DNA of 34,407 nt, from the NCBI GenBank assembly GCA_015521765.1, contig WANO01000010.1, positions 1 through 34,407 of the forward strand, written 5' to 3'. Every line of letters begins with the position of its first letter. Positions within the stretch are counted from its first letter, which is position 1. A program made the position numbers and the translations under genes. Below the pieces are notes generated by a model that saw only the letters and a list, made by a program, of their open reading frames with translations, searched no databases and had not been told where the DNA came from. This document shows, in pieces, positions 1 to 8,000 of this stretch. This DNA comes from Desulfurococcales archaeon. GTDB taxonomy: Archaea; Thermoproteota; Thermoprotei_A; Sulfolobales; AG1.

Positions 1-357
1 TCCAGCAGAACTGTCTACAGGATAAATACCATCGATATAGTGTCGAGGGCTATCAAAATAAGAAACTATATCAACAGCATCTCCAGGTTCAAGAAGGCTA
101 CATGCATTCAGGTGGATGAAGCATTAAAGATCTTTGAGGTGGTCTTCAACGATATCCCTTACTCAACGTATTCCGTAACCAAGAGCAAGAGTTTTGAAGG
201 GACCTACATGTTTGTTCAGGAGATCTGGATCAAGTTTCAGAGGGACAACGATAAAAGACTGTCCAATGTAAGCATTGTTCTGGGCTTCCCAAGAAGTTGC
301 ATGGAGTACATGGAGATAGACTTTGGCGAGGAGAGTCCAAGAATAAAGGTTATCTAG
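1..357 (+). CDS. 3' end of an unknown protein (5' truncated by window edge)
   Basis: The reading frame is open from base 1 to the TAG at 355-357, so the gene most likely starts outside the window. A GTG at 40 could give a 105-residue protein, but the codons before it look equally coding and no ribosome site precedes it. The visible C-terminal part is mixed alpha/beta with no signal peptide or membrane segment, and I recognise no family motif. It contains a segment reading IWIKFQRDN and ends in an acidic stretch (DFGEESPR). It lies in the same direction as the next gene but is separated from it by 190 bases holding a TATA box, so the two are probably not co-transcribed. Function unknown. Confidence 0.55.
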   Translation, partial: SSRTVYRINTIDIVSRAIKIRNYINSISRFKKATCIQVDEALKIFEVVFNDIPYSTYSVTKSKSFEGTYMFVQEIWIKFQRDNDKRLSNVSIVLGFPRSCMEYMEIDFGEESPRIKVI

Positions 358-487
358 ATCTTTATGCCCTCACAACACAGCTCTACATGTATCAGGTACG
401 TATTTTCCACGCAGTTATACATATGTGCTGGAACTATCTTCGTCTATGTAGTTTCTATATATTGTTCTCCATATGATGCTCTAAATC

Positions 488-495
488 TTTATATA
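488..495 (+). promoter_or_regulatory. TATA box for the endonuclease IV-like gene
   Basis: TTTATATA stands in the AT-rich gap between the first two genes. An archaeal start site about 26 bases downstream would lie near 515-520, giving a leader of about 30 bases before the GTG at 549. The leader carries GAGGG at 539-543. Position and composition are the only evidence. Confidence 0.45.
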
Positions 496-548
496 TCTGT
501 ATATTATGATAAGATTAAATTCAGGAGCGTCAGATTAGAGGGCTCTAG

Positions 549-1397
549 GTGGTTTACTTGATCAAGATAGATAAGCTGCATTTTGGTACAGCTGGCATAC
601 CCATATCATCGCCAAAGAAAAACTCGATCGATGGACTTAAAACAGTTAAGAGTCTCGGGCTAGATGGCATGGAGCTTGAATTCGTTAGAGGCGTTAAGAT
701 GGGCTTCTCCATGGCTGACCAGGTGAGGAGCGTTGCTGCGGAGCTGGGTATACTTCTGAGTGTTCATGCACCCTACTACATCAACTTCAATTCCTCAGAT
801 AGAGAGAAGGTTAAGGCGAGTGCGGAGAGGCTTATTCAATCAGCAAGGGTGGGCTACCGTGCTGGAGCATTCTCTGTTGTTTTCCATGCGGGTTACTACG
901 GTAGCTCTACACCCTATAAGGCGTATAATAGAATTAGGGATGCCTTGAAGGGGGTTGTTAGAACAATTGCTGATGAGGGGATCGATATATGGATCAGACC
1001 TGAAACAATGGGCGGCTTAGCCGAGTTCGGCGATCTTCAGGAAGTTATTAAGCTTTCAGAGGAGCTTGAGGGTGTTCTGCCCGCTATTGATTTTGCTCAT
1101 CTACACGCAAGATCTATAGGCAAGATAAACACATATCAAGACTTCGCTAAGGTTCTAGAGCTTCTGGAGGCCCGTCTGGGTAGGGTTGCTCTAGATCAGA
1201 TGCATATACATGTTTCGGGTATAGAGTACGGTAGTAGGGGGGAGATTAAGCATCTGAATCTTAGGGAGTCAGATCTAAACTATGAGGCTGTATTGAAGGC
1301 GCTAAAGGACTTCAGGGTTAAGGGGATACTTATATCAGAGTCCCCAAATATTGAGGAGGACGCTATACTTATGCGCGACACATACATGAAGCTGTGA
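549..1397 (+). CDS. Endonuclease IV-type (AP endonuclease family 2) TIM-barrel protein
   Basis: Member of the xylose-isomerase-like TIM-barrel/endonuclease IV family, whose classical members cut abasic sites in DNA with a three-zinc centre. The 282 residues match the usual length. Most metal-binding positions are visible: H73 (VHAPYY), H113 (FHAGYYG), E152 (RPETMGG), D181 and H184 (DFAHLH), H221 (HIHVSG) and E264 (ISESPN). The region equivalent to the DxH motif of E. coli Nfo reads GEIKH, so one zinc ligand may be changed, as in other divergent archaeal members. The longest start is GTG 549. A TTG at 558 preceded by AGGTGG is an alternative that would shorten the protein by three residues. 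There are no operon partners. A base-excision repair role is family-based inference; a sugar isomerase-type role is less likely. Confidence 0.85.
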   Translation: MVYLIKIDKLHFGTAGIPISSPKKNSIDGLKTVKSLGLDGMELEFVRGVKMGFSMADQVRSVAAELGILLSVHAPYYINFNSSDREKVKASAERLIQSARVGYRAGAFSVVFHAGYYGSSTPYKAYNRIRDALKGVVRTIADEGIDIWIRPETMGGLAEFGDLQEVIKLSEELEGVLPAIDFAHLHARSIGKINTYQDFAKVLELLEARLGRVALDQMHIHVSGIEYGSRGEIKHLNLRESDLNYEAVLKALKDFRVKGILISESPNIEEDAILMRDTYMKL

Positions 1398-1516
1398 GAA
1401 CGGTCAGTAGTGTCTGGGGGCTTATATCGATGTAGCTATTCTGGTTCTACAAGTATAGATGGTGAGCACTTATATAGTTATCTCCTGACTAAAAGTATTA
1501 TATATGGTGCAGTGGT

Positions 1517-1834
1517 TTGTCTAATGAACCAATGCTGGAGATCGAGAAAAGATCTAGAGGGATAGTTATCCATAATAGAGATAAGGTCGATGTGGCCCTG
1601 AAGAGGATAGTTATATACTACCGCTACACGGTGGCAACTAAAAGAGGAATGGGTATAATACATTCGGGCACCTCATACGCAAGTAAAACAGGCAAGGAGT
1701 ATTACGATATCAACAAAGAGCTGAAGCCTGGCGAGAGTCTTTTTATAGATTTCACACCAACAGACTCTATAGTTAGGGTAGAGATTGTCGGTGAGGTGGA
1801 GGGCAGCCGTTTCGTGGTAAATAAAACAATCTAG
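1517..1834 (+). CDS. Small unknown protein, probably beta-rich
   Basis: A 105-residue protein that I do not recognise. It has no signal peptide, no membrane segment and no cysteine. Alternating hydrophobic/polar stretches (GIVIHNRDKVDVALKRIVIY, then LFIDFTPTDSIVRVEIVG) suggest a beta-sandwich. The TTG start at 1517 follows GGTGCAGTGG; an ATG six codons in (1532) is an alternative. A TATA-like CTTATATA near 1467 could serve it. The stop is followed by GATTTTTTATT, a T-tract that probably ends the transcript before the convergent thioredoxin-like gene. Coding looks credible because no other frame is better, but the function is unknown. Confidence 0.6.
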   Translation: MSNEPMLEIEKRSRGIVIHNRDKVDVALKRIVIYYRYTVATKRGMGIIHSGTSYASKTGKEYYDINKELKPGESLFIDFTPTDSIVRVEIVGEVEGSRFVVNKTI

Positions 1835-1848
1835 ATTTTTTATTCAGG
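1835..1848 (+). terminator. T-tract terminator after the 105-residue gene
   Basis: The bases right after the stop codon read GATTTTTTATT in the short gap between convergent genes. Archaeal transcription commonly ends on such T-runs without a hairpin. No stem is visible. Confidence 0.4.
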
Positions 1849-1855
1849 TCCTCTA

Positions 1856-2401
1856 CTAGCCGCTTTTCTGCTTGATGTGCTCCGAGATCCTGTTGCTTAT
1901 AATTGATCCCACAACATCAGCCTCGATCTCTCCAGTAAATTTGATGTAGCCCATCCTAACCAGGTTCTGGTAGTCTTGTATCACATCGCTAACTATCTGC
2001 ACCTCGCCATCTCTCACCTCTATAATCAGTACAGCTGGGGATGAAGAGATCTCGAAGTACTCGAATGTTTTCTTTGCTGATGGATCATTACATCTATCGG
2101 TGAACCAGTCACACACAACCTCAACAAATCTAATGTCCTTAAAGCTATGCGAGTTCTGGGAGAGGTACTGAACCCACTTTGGATAGAACCTCTGGCAGTG
2201 GGGACAGTCGTTGTTGTGGAAATAGTATACGTAATAGCCGTCCTCCTGTGGCACGTATGGCTTGTTGGGATCAGTATCTATTTTCGTGAACTGGCTCCCT
2301 GTCCACACATATATTCCGTGCTCAAGTCTTGTGGGTGAGGGGGTAAGTAAAATAAACATCGCTAATATGCTTCCTACGGCTAGGGCAGCTAGGATAACCA
2401 T
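1856..2401 (-). CDS. Membrane-anchored extracytoplasmic thioredoxin-fold protein (CPHC)
   Basis: A 181-residue protein with an N-terminal hydrophobic segment (about residues 2-19), a short linker and a thioredoxin-like domain. The redox motif is C66-P-H-C69 inside YFHNNDCPHC, and the cis-proline region reads SSSPAV. A second cysteine pair, C97 and C104, follows the domain's central strand and may form a structural disulfide or a relay. The protein probably acts outside the membrane as a disulfide oxidoreductase. The ATG at 2401 has no clear ribosome site. An AT-rich TATA-like element lies about 45 bases upstream, so a short leader is likely. It follows the ABC permease gene by 70 bases on the same strand. 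Substrate unknown. Confidence 0.8.
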   Translation of the reverse strand: MVILAALAVGSILAMFILLTPSPTRLEHGIYVWTGSQFTKIDTDPNKPYVPQEDGYYVYYFHNNDCPHCQRFYPKWVQYLSQNSHSFKDIRFVEVVCDWFTDRCNDPSAKKTFEYFEISSSPAVLIIEVRDGEVQIVSDVIQDYQNLVRMGYIKFTGEIEADVVGSIISNRISEHIKQKSG

Positions 2402-2471
2402 GTGTATCTGTTTGATTGCTATCGGTCTGCACCTCAGGAAATATTATTTATTCGAACCTATTATTCTTCGT

Positions 2472-3287
2472 TCATGCACCCCTTCTTTCAGTCAGCTTTA
2501 TGGCTACTAGTATAAAGATGCTCAACAGTATAAGCGTGAATGTTGCGGGTAGAGCCCTAGCTAGCCCGCCTGTCTCGAATAGGTCCCAGATCAGTACTGG
2601 TGCCGGCTTAACGTTTATGAATGGTGGATTCACCACATAGTAGGCTATTATCGAGATAGATCCGAACTCGCTTACCGCTCTAGCAAATGTAGTTGCATAG
2701 GAGTTCAGTGCGTCCCTAAACACTCTGGGTACAGCGATAAACATAAATACCTTCAGTCTACTCACACCGAACGTAAGTGCCGCGATCTCGGGTTCAGCAT
2801 CGAGATTGTTGAATGCTCCCACAAGGGACCTCAAGGCTATTGGTTGAGATACCACCAGCTGGGCCAGTATCAATGCATAGATCGTGTATGCGAATCCATC
2901 GAGTCCAAAGATGTTGATGTATGGTGCCAGAGGTCCCTGGGATCCTAGAAATATGAGGAGAGCTATGCCAACTAGTGGGTGGGGGACTGTTGCTGGTAGA
3001 TCGAGGAGCGCATCCACAAACCTCAGGATTCTAGATCGGTATCTGTATCTAGATAGATAGTATGCTGCAGGAAAGCTAAGCATGATCGCTATGGCTGAAG
3101 CTATCCCCGATGAGTATATGGTTAGAAGCACGGAAAGCATGACATCGGTGCTGAATGCCTGGTTCAGGTCTCCGTATTCGCCTATAGAGCCCATATATGC
3201 TGTATATATTATAGGCAGTACCGTGACAGATATTATCAGCACTATCGAGAATACAAATATTATGGATGCGTGATCTATCCTGATCAA
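2472..3287 (-). CDS. ABC transporter permease, molybdate/tungstate (ModB/WtpB) type
   Basis: An integral membrane permease with about six segments. The cytoplasmic EAA loop that contacts the ATPase is at residues about 165-187 (EIAALTFGVSRLKVF, then AVPR). ARAVSEFG (about 202-209) and the LPATVPHPLVG segment (97-110) resemble WtpB/ModB/CysT-type permeases for oxyanions. The frame is open up to 3413, but its first 42 residues are basic and serine-rich and overlap the Glu-rich tail of the upstream gene in another frame. I therefore prefer the TTG at 3287, which gives 271 residues beginning just before the first membrane segment. No binding protein or ATPase gene is adjacent, so it must pair with subunits encoded elsewhere. 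Tungstate versus molybdate or sulfate cannot be decided. Confidence 0.8.
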   Translation of the reverse strand: MIRIDHASIIFVFSIVLIISVTVLPIIYTAYMGSIGEYGDLNQAFSTDVMLSVLLTIYSSGIASAIAIMLSFPAAYYLSRYRYRSRILRFVDALLDLPATVPHPLVGIALLIFLGSQGPLAPYINIFGLDGFAYTIYALILAQLVVSQPIALRSLVGAFNNLDAEPEIAALTFGVSRLKVFMFIAVPRVFRDALNSYATTFARAVSEFGSISIIAYYVVNPPFINVKPAPVLIWDLFETGGLARALPATFTLILLSIFILVAIKLTERRGA

Positions 3288-3369
3288 GCACTCAACCCGA
3301 GATAAAGATAGCTGTGGCAGATAATTAGCTTCTCCAATAGTATAGTCGGCTTGGTAGAGATAGATATGG

Positions 3370-3675
3370 CTACTCGAACTCCTCCTGCTCCTCCAGCTCC
3401 TCTTCCTCCTCATACCTTATCTTTCTATCCCATCCACTCCTACCCTTCTGATGCTCCCTTAAGTGATGTCCGAGATCCTCTACAGTGAAGAAGTATGTTG
3501 CTTTCTTAGGTACAACACCCACCAAGGGCTTATCTGCACTGGGACACAGCTCATTTATAGGCGTACACAGCGGGCACGAAATCAGCCCTGTTGATCTGTC
3601 ATGGCACACGTCTAAGGTTCTGCCCTCCAGATGTATGGTTTTCCTTACCCATTCAGGAACCCATCGAAGCGCCAT
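3370..3675 (-). CDS. Small Cys/His-rich protein with an acidic tail, unknown function
   Basis: 101 residues, cytosolic. It contains a likely metal-binding arrangement: C24-H25, C34-P-L-C37, C44, and then H70, H71 and H75. This is compatible with one structural zinc. The last 13 residues are almost all Glu, the product of a GGAGGA-rich tract. The start is well supported: the ATG follows GGAGAGG at 3678-3684 and a TATA box at 3713-3720. It is the first gene of a minus-strand run that continues into the ABC permease. I do not recognise the family; a nucleic-acid-binding or protein-binding role is conceivable but unproven. Confidence 0.7.
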   Translation of the reverse strand: MALRWVPEWVRKTIHLEGRTLDVCHDRSTGLISCPLCTPINELCPSADKPLVGVVPKKATYFFTVEDLGHHLREHQKGRSGWDRKIRYEEEEELEEQEEFE

Positions 3676-3712
3676 TTCCTCTCCACATACAGATTACTGG
3701 TAGCGTGGGCTA

Positions 3713-3720
3713 TATATAAA
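3713..3720 (-). promoter_or_regulatory. TATA box for the Cys/His-rich protein gene
   Basis: Read on the minus strand this is TTTATATA, preceded by a purine/T run. The predicted start near 3688 leaves a 13-base leader that includes the GGAGAGG ribosome site. Spacing fits the archaeal consensus. Confidence 0.55.
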
Positions 3721-3795
3721 AAGCCTCCAGGATCCATTGGGTTGAGGCATTAAATGATTTATCTATTCTGAACACAATCTATTTTAGGGGGGCGA

Positions 3796-4410
3796 TTGGT
3801 AGCGTTAAGAAAGACTGTAGAGGTCCCCGATATATCGATCCATGAGAGGATAGAGGTAGACTCAAGAGATAGCGCAGTTATAGTAGTTGATATGCAGAAT
3901 GACTTCGCCCATAGAGACGGTAAGCTCTTTGTTCCCTCGGCCCCAGATACTATTCCAGCCATTAAGAGGCTAATTGATAAAGCAAGAGAGAGTGGAGTAC
4001 CGATTATATATACCCAGGACTGGCATCAGAGAGAGGACCCCGAATTCAGGATCTGGGGAGAGCACGCGGTAGAGAATACGTGGGGTTCAGAGATCGTTGA
4101 GGAGCTCAAGCCCAGGGAGGGAGATATAGTTATTAGAAAACTCAGATATGATGGATTCTACGGCACCTCCCTAGAGCATATATTGTCTCATGTCCTGAGA
4201 AGAAACACACTGATCATAACTGGAACCGTAGCCAATATATGTGTTCTCCACACAGCTGGAAGCGCTGCATTGAGATGGTTCAACATAGTTGTTCCAATGG
4301 ATGGGATATCCGCTTTAAACGAGTTCGACTATCTAGCCGCTTTAAGGCAGATTGATTTTCTCTATAAGGGCACTATCGTTAAGAGTGTTGATGGGATCTA
4401 TTTTAGGTGA
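3796..4410 (+). CDS. Isochorismatase-family (nicotinamidase-like) cysteine hydrolase
   Basis: A 204-residue cytosolic hydrolase of the isochorismatase fold. The catalytic triad is visible: D32 in VVDMQNDF, K115 in VIRKLRYDGF and C149 in ANICVLHTA, preceded by the cis-peptide-type GTVAN. TQDWH at 73-77 and H90 (WGEHAV) resemble the metal-site region of nicotinamidases, which convert nicotinamide to nicotinate for NAD salvage. The exact substrate is not fixed by sequence, and other amidases share this fold. The TTG start at 3796 follows AGGGGGGCGA, a strong ribosome site. The gene stands alone between two minus-strand genes. Confidence 0.85.
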   Translation: MVALRKTVEVPDISIHERIEVDSRDSAVIVVDMQNDFAHRDGKLFVPSAPDTIPAIKRLIDKARESGVPIIYTQDWHQREDPEFRIWGEHAVENTWGSEIVEELKPREGDIVIRKLRYDGFYGTSLEHILSHVLRRNTLIITGTVANICVLHTAGSAALRWFNIVVPMDGISALNEFDYLAALRQIDFLYKGTIVKSVDGIYFR

Positions 4411-4430
4411 GCGGGCCAGAAACAGGTATC

Positions 4431-4922
4431 CTAGAGCTCTTTGAGTAGCTCCTCAATGGCGTCTTTGAGGCTTTTAAGCTTGTTTCTGAGTTCAGGAACG
4501 TGTTTTTTGGCTACCTGTTTCAGCTCTGGATCTATATCGCTGTACTTTATCTTGTGAAGTATATCTATGTGGGCCCTAAAGACCCTGGTTAGGTGCTCTA
4601 TGTTTTTATCTACAAGATCAATGATGAATTTTAGGCCCCTATCGCTCAGTGAGTATATTATGAGCGGTATTTTTCCTCTCTGCTCCATCTTTCTCTCAAC
4701 CAGACCCATGGACTCTAGTTTTTTAAGTATTGGATATATTGATCCTGCACTCGCCCTTATGTTGCCTGGAGCCATAGATCTTATTCTCTTCATTATCTCG
4801 TATCCATGTGCATCTCCCATGAGGAGTGAGAGCAGAACTAGATAGGTTATCCTGATCTTTGGCTCGAGCTCGACAACTAGGCTGGACAGCTCTGTCGAGT
4901 TGATCTCTCTAGCTATATTCAT
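4431..4922 (-). CDS. PadR-family transcriptional regulator
   Basis: A 163-residue DNA-binding protein. Residues about 26-102 form the PadR winged helix: LVLLSLLMGDAHGYEIMKRI, then GSIYPILKKLESMGLV as the recognition region and a wing ending IIYSLSDRG. The C-terminal part (105-163) is a helical dimerisation segment. A 24-residue N-terminal extension precedes the usual start. PadR proteins are dimeric repressors, commonly of transporter genes, and often bind palindromes overlapping the promoter. It is divergent from the giant MMPL gene with an 85-base gap. The candidate operator at 4996-5009, and a copy of its half-site (ATCGGTG, 4942-4948) in front of its own gene, suggest that it controls both. 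Confidence 0.88.
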   Translation of the reverse strand: MNIAREINSTELSSLVVELEPKIRITYLVLLSLLMGDAHGYEIMKRIRSMAPGNIRASAGSIYPILKKLESMGLVERKMEQRGKIPLIIYSLSDRGLKFIIDLVDKNIEHLTRVFRAHIDILHKIKYSDIDPELKQVAKKHVPELRNKLKSLKDAIEELLKEL

Positions 4923-4977
4923 TTACCTACACCCTGCCCCCATCGGTGTTTCTCGAATAAATTTAATTCCCCATACA

Positions 4978-4985
4978 TATAAAAA
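4978..4985 (+). promoter_or_regulatory. TATA box for the MMPL gene, placed for a leaderless transcript
   Basis: TATAAAAA is centred about 26-27 bases before the GTG at 5008. That is the standard archaeal distance from TATA centre to transcription start, so the mRNA should begin at or next to the start codon. Confidence 0.6.
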
Positions 4986-4995
4986 TATATTGATA

Positions 4996-5009
4996 ACCGA
5001 TATATCGGT
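4996..5009. promoter_or_regulatory. Candidate PadR operator, perfect 14-bp palindrome
   Basis: ACCGATATATCGGT is its own reverse complement over all 14 bases and spans roughly -12 to +2 of the predicted start site. A protein bound here would block polymerase. The half-site ATCGGTG (5004-5010) recurs at 4942-4948, between the probable TATA and start of padR. TATATTGATA occurs on both sides of the palindrome, at 4986-4995 and 5016-5025. Binding by PadR is inferred from position only. Confidence 0.55.
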
Positions 5010-8000
5010 GGAAGATATATTGATAGGGATAATAGCTAGAAGGCCGCTAGCTACTATAGGCTTCTGGATTATCGTGATGATCCTGCTTCTCCCGATCTTC
5101 TTTAAGATCGAGGAAGCAGTAATCTATAATGAGGAATCTATGCTGCCTAAAGACATGGAGAGTATAAGGGCTCTCGAGATACAAAGAGAGATAGCTGGTG
5201 GCGATTCGGAGAAGGAGATAATCTTTATTGATGGCGTCGACATAGGCGATCTAGAGACCAATCTCAGACTCATAGATCTTTTCAGGGATATAGAAGGCTC
5301 CGTAATAGGTAGATATGCCGAGGAGATAGACGGCTACCCCTATATTGTATCGGATATTTTTAGCTCAATCAATTCAAGCTTGGAGAGCATGATCCATAAC
5401 ATATCAAACATATCCACAGCACTATATAGCGCCAGCATAGAGGTCATCGATGGGTTATCCGGCACCGTTGAATCATTCGAATCCCTAAACGAGCTTATTA
5501 GAGGTATCAACGAGCTGATACTATCTGCCGATGCAGAATACAGCAGGCTGGTTAATGAAACAACAAGTATTTCATGGATAGCTATTCAGATTAGGGAGCT
5601 TGATCTCCAGTACAGGTATTTAACCACGCAGCTGGAGAGACTGATAAGATCTATTCCAGATATATCGGAAAGTATAGTCAGGCTGGATAGAGCATATATA
5701 GAGGCCACCGATAGATTCGCTGTTCTAGCCTTAAGGGCTAATGATACAGCTGAAGTAGTTAGGCTTGCTGATCGGGTATATATAGATCTGTACCGAGAGA
5801 TAAAGAATGTTATGGGTATGAGGTCCCAGATGCTGGATATGTTATCCGATAGAGAACGTGTAGGCAGTCTCATGCTTCTCGTATCAAAGACCTGGTGGGA
5901 TATAGCCAGGACATACTTCTACTATTCCGCAGATCCATCAAGATACTATGAGCTAACAAACTTAACCTTTATAGACGAGAGATACTCACCTCTACCTCCC
6001 GATAAAGCCTCCTACATATACGCTAGTGTAGCTGGACTTGTGAACGGATCAAACATAAGCCTCGACGACGCCGTGACCGAAACCGCCTTTACCCTTCTTG
6101 CTGGAGAGCTCGGGATAGGGGACCCCAATATAATATATATACTGAAGTACGCATGGATAGAATCCCTAAATAAATATAAGGTATCCAACAGCATTCAGTG
6201 TTTAGTCTGCATCCTAACACTTCCAAGCCAGGAAAATCCAGTTGCCCATATAGATTCTCAGCTTGCGCTTCTTAAAGCCCTGGTATTGGTGGGGTCTAGT
6301 GCGTCGGAGTCTATATCTAGCGATCCCTCCAGGTATTTTGAGATCGTTGTTTATGAGTATCTATCCAAGTCTATTGGAGATGAATTAGCTAGTTATCTAG
6401 CGCCGAGGATAGCAAGCAACAACATCTCAAAATTCGATTTAGCGCTTGCTGCATCTAGAATCGTGGAGGATGTCATTAGGATTCCTGGGGTTTCTGGCCC
6501 CCTACTTAATATCCTTATGCAGTATGATCCTTTTATCAACGGGTCGTTGCTGAAGGATAGAGATAAGCTATCTAGAGCTGTAACCGATCTACTCTATAGC
6601 CTGGATGAAAGATTGAGAAGCATCGATAAATCCATACTATATGAGATATCGTACACCAGCATCGGTGGAGAGGCTTCGAGAAATCGACTCGCCGAGCTAG
6701 CCATAAGGTATATTGAAGCCGAGATTATGGATGGGCGGGATTTAAATGCTTATCCGGTAGGGAATATTGATTTCCTTAGGGTTCTGGATCCTGAGGCTAG
6801 GGGTTTACTGATCTATAATAGATCCCTTCTTAACCAGGCTTTAAAGAGTATTGTTGTTGAGAGCTTCAGGGAGTTCAATATATCGATCAGCGACGATATT
6901 GCCAGCAGGATAATCGCCCTTGGCTACAGACAGAACGTGAATAGAGCCGATGTATCGGTTGTTTCCCTAGATATTTTAAGAGATCAATTATCCACAATAT
7001 ATCAAGATGATTCTAAATACCTGATCGATAAGATAATCGAGGTATTATCCATATATGACCCATACGCCAACGCTTCACTGGTGTATGATCGGGAGGTATA
7101 CTTCAATTCACTATACGGTTTGCTTGAGGCTATAGCTGGAGACTATATGGAGCGGAGCTATATAGCTAAACTAGCCGATCTCCTAGCAAGCGATCCAACA
7201 CCCCCAAGAAGAGTACTAGCTGGATTTATAGCTGAAATGATCTCTGATAAAGTAGCAGGATACCTAGGCGAGGAAGAATTCCCCGAGTACAACAGATCTA
7301 GGATAGCCGCCTTATCGAGGGCTGTAGAGGAGGTTTTGCTGAAATACGATCCTGCGGCATTGGGAACTATTGAGAAGAGCAGATCACTAGCGGTTAGCGC
7401 CTTACTCGATGTTGTTGAGGCGTTCGATCCTGATGTCTATAGCTTCATCGCATCCAATCTATCTAGAGCGGATCTATATGCGCTTCTAGATGATCCGTTA
7501 TACTATATAGATCTATCTAAAAAGCTGTTTAGGGAAAACATATTTGCGGCACTAGAAAAAGAGTTCGAGGAAATCGAGCTTAAAGAGGTCTATATAGATC
7601 TCGTAAACAGAATAGTTGATAGATGGCCCGATATAGATGACGAAACCATATGGCTGTGGATAGGTGTGGAGTTGAAGAACTATATGGAGGAGGTAGATCT
7701 CGGCGAATTAGCCGATCTGGATCTGCTTAATAGGTATCTAGATGATGTTGTTGATAGATCTATAGAGGTTTCTAGAGGCTTAAGCTCCCTAGATCAGGTT
7801 ATAGGCGATCTCGCCAGATCTATTTTCATAGACACGCTAGAGAACCTGCTTGATGAATTTGGCATCTTGGTTAGTAAAGATCGTGATGGATTCGTGGTTC
7901 TGTTTACCCCTATCGGGGATGATATATACAGCAAGTATGAGGCGGGTAGATCTATATACAGCACCGTGTACTTCAAACTATCTAAAGAGTTCCCCAATGC

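Noticed and set aside
364-561. 65-residue plus-strand frame before the endonuclease IV-like gene
   Set aside because: It spans the promoter of the next gene, overlaps its start and has an unlikely composition with no ribosome site.
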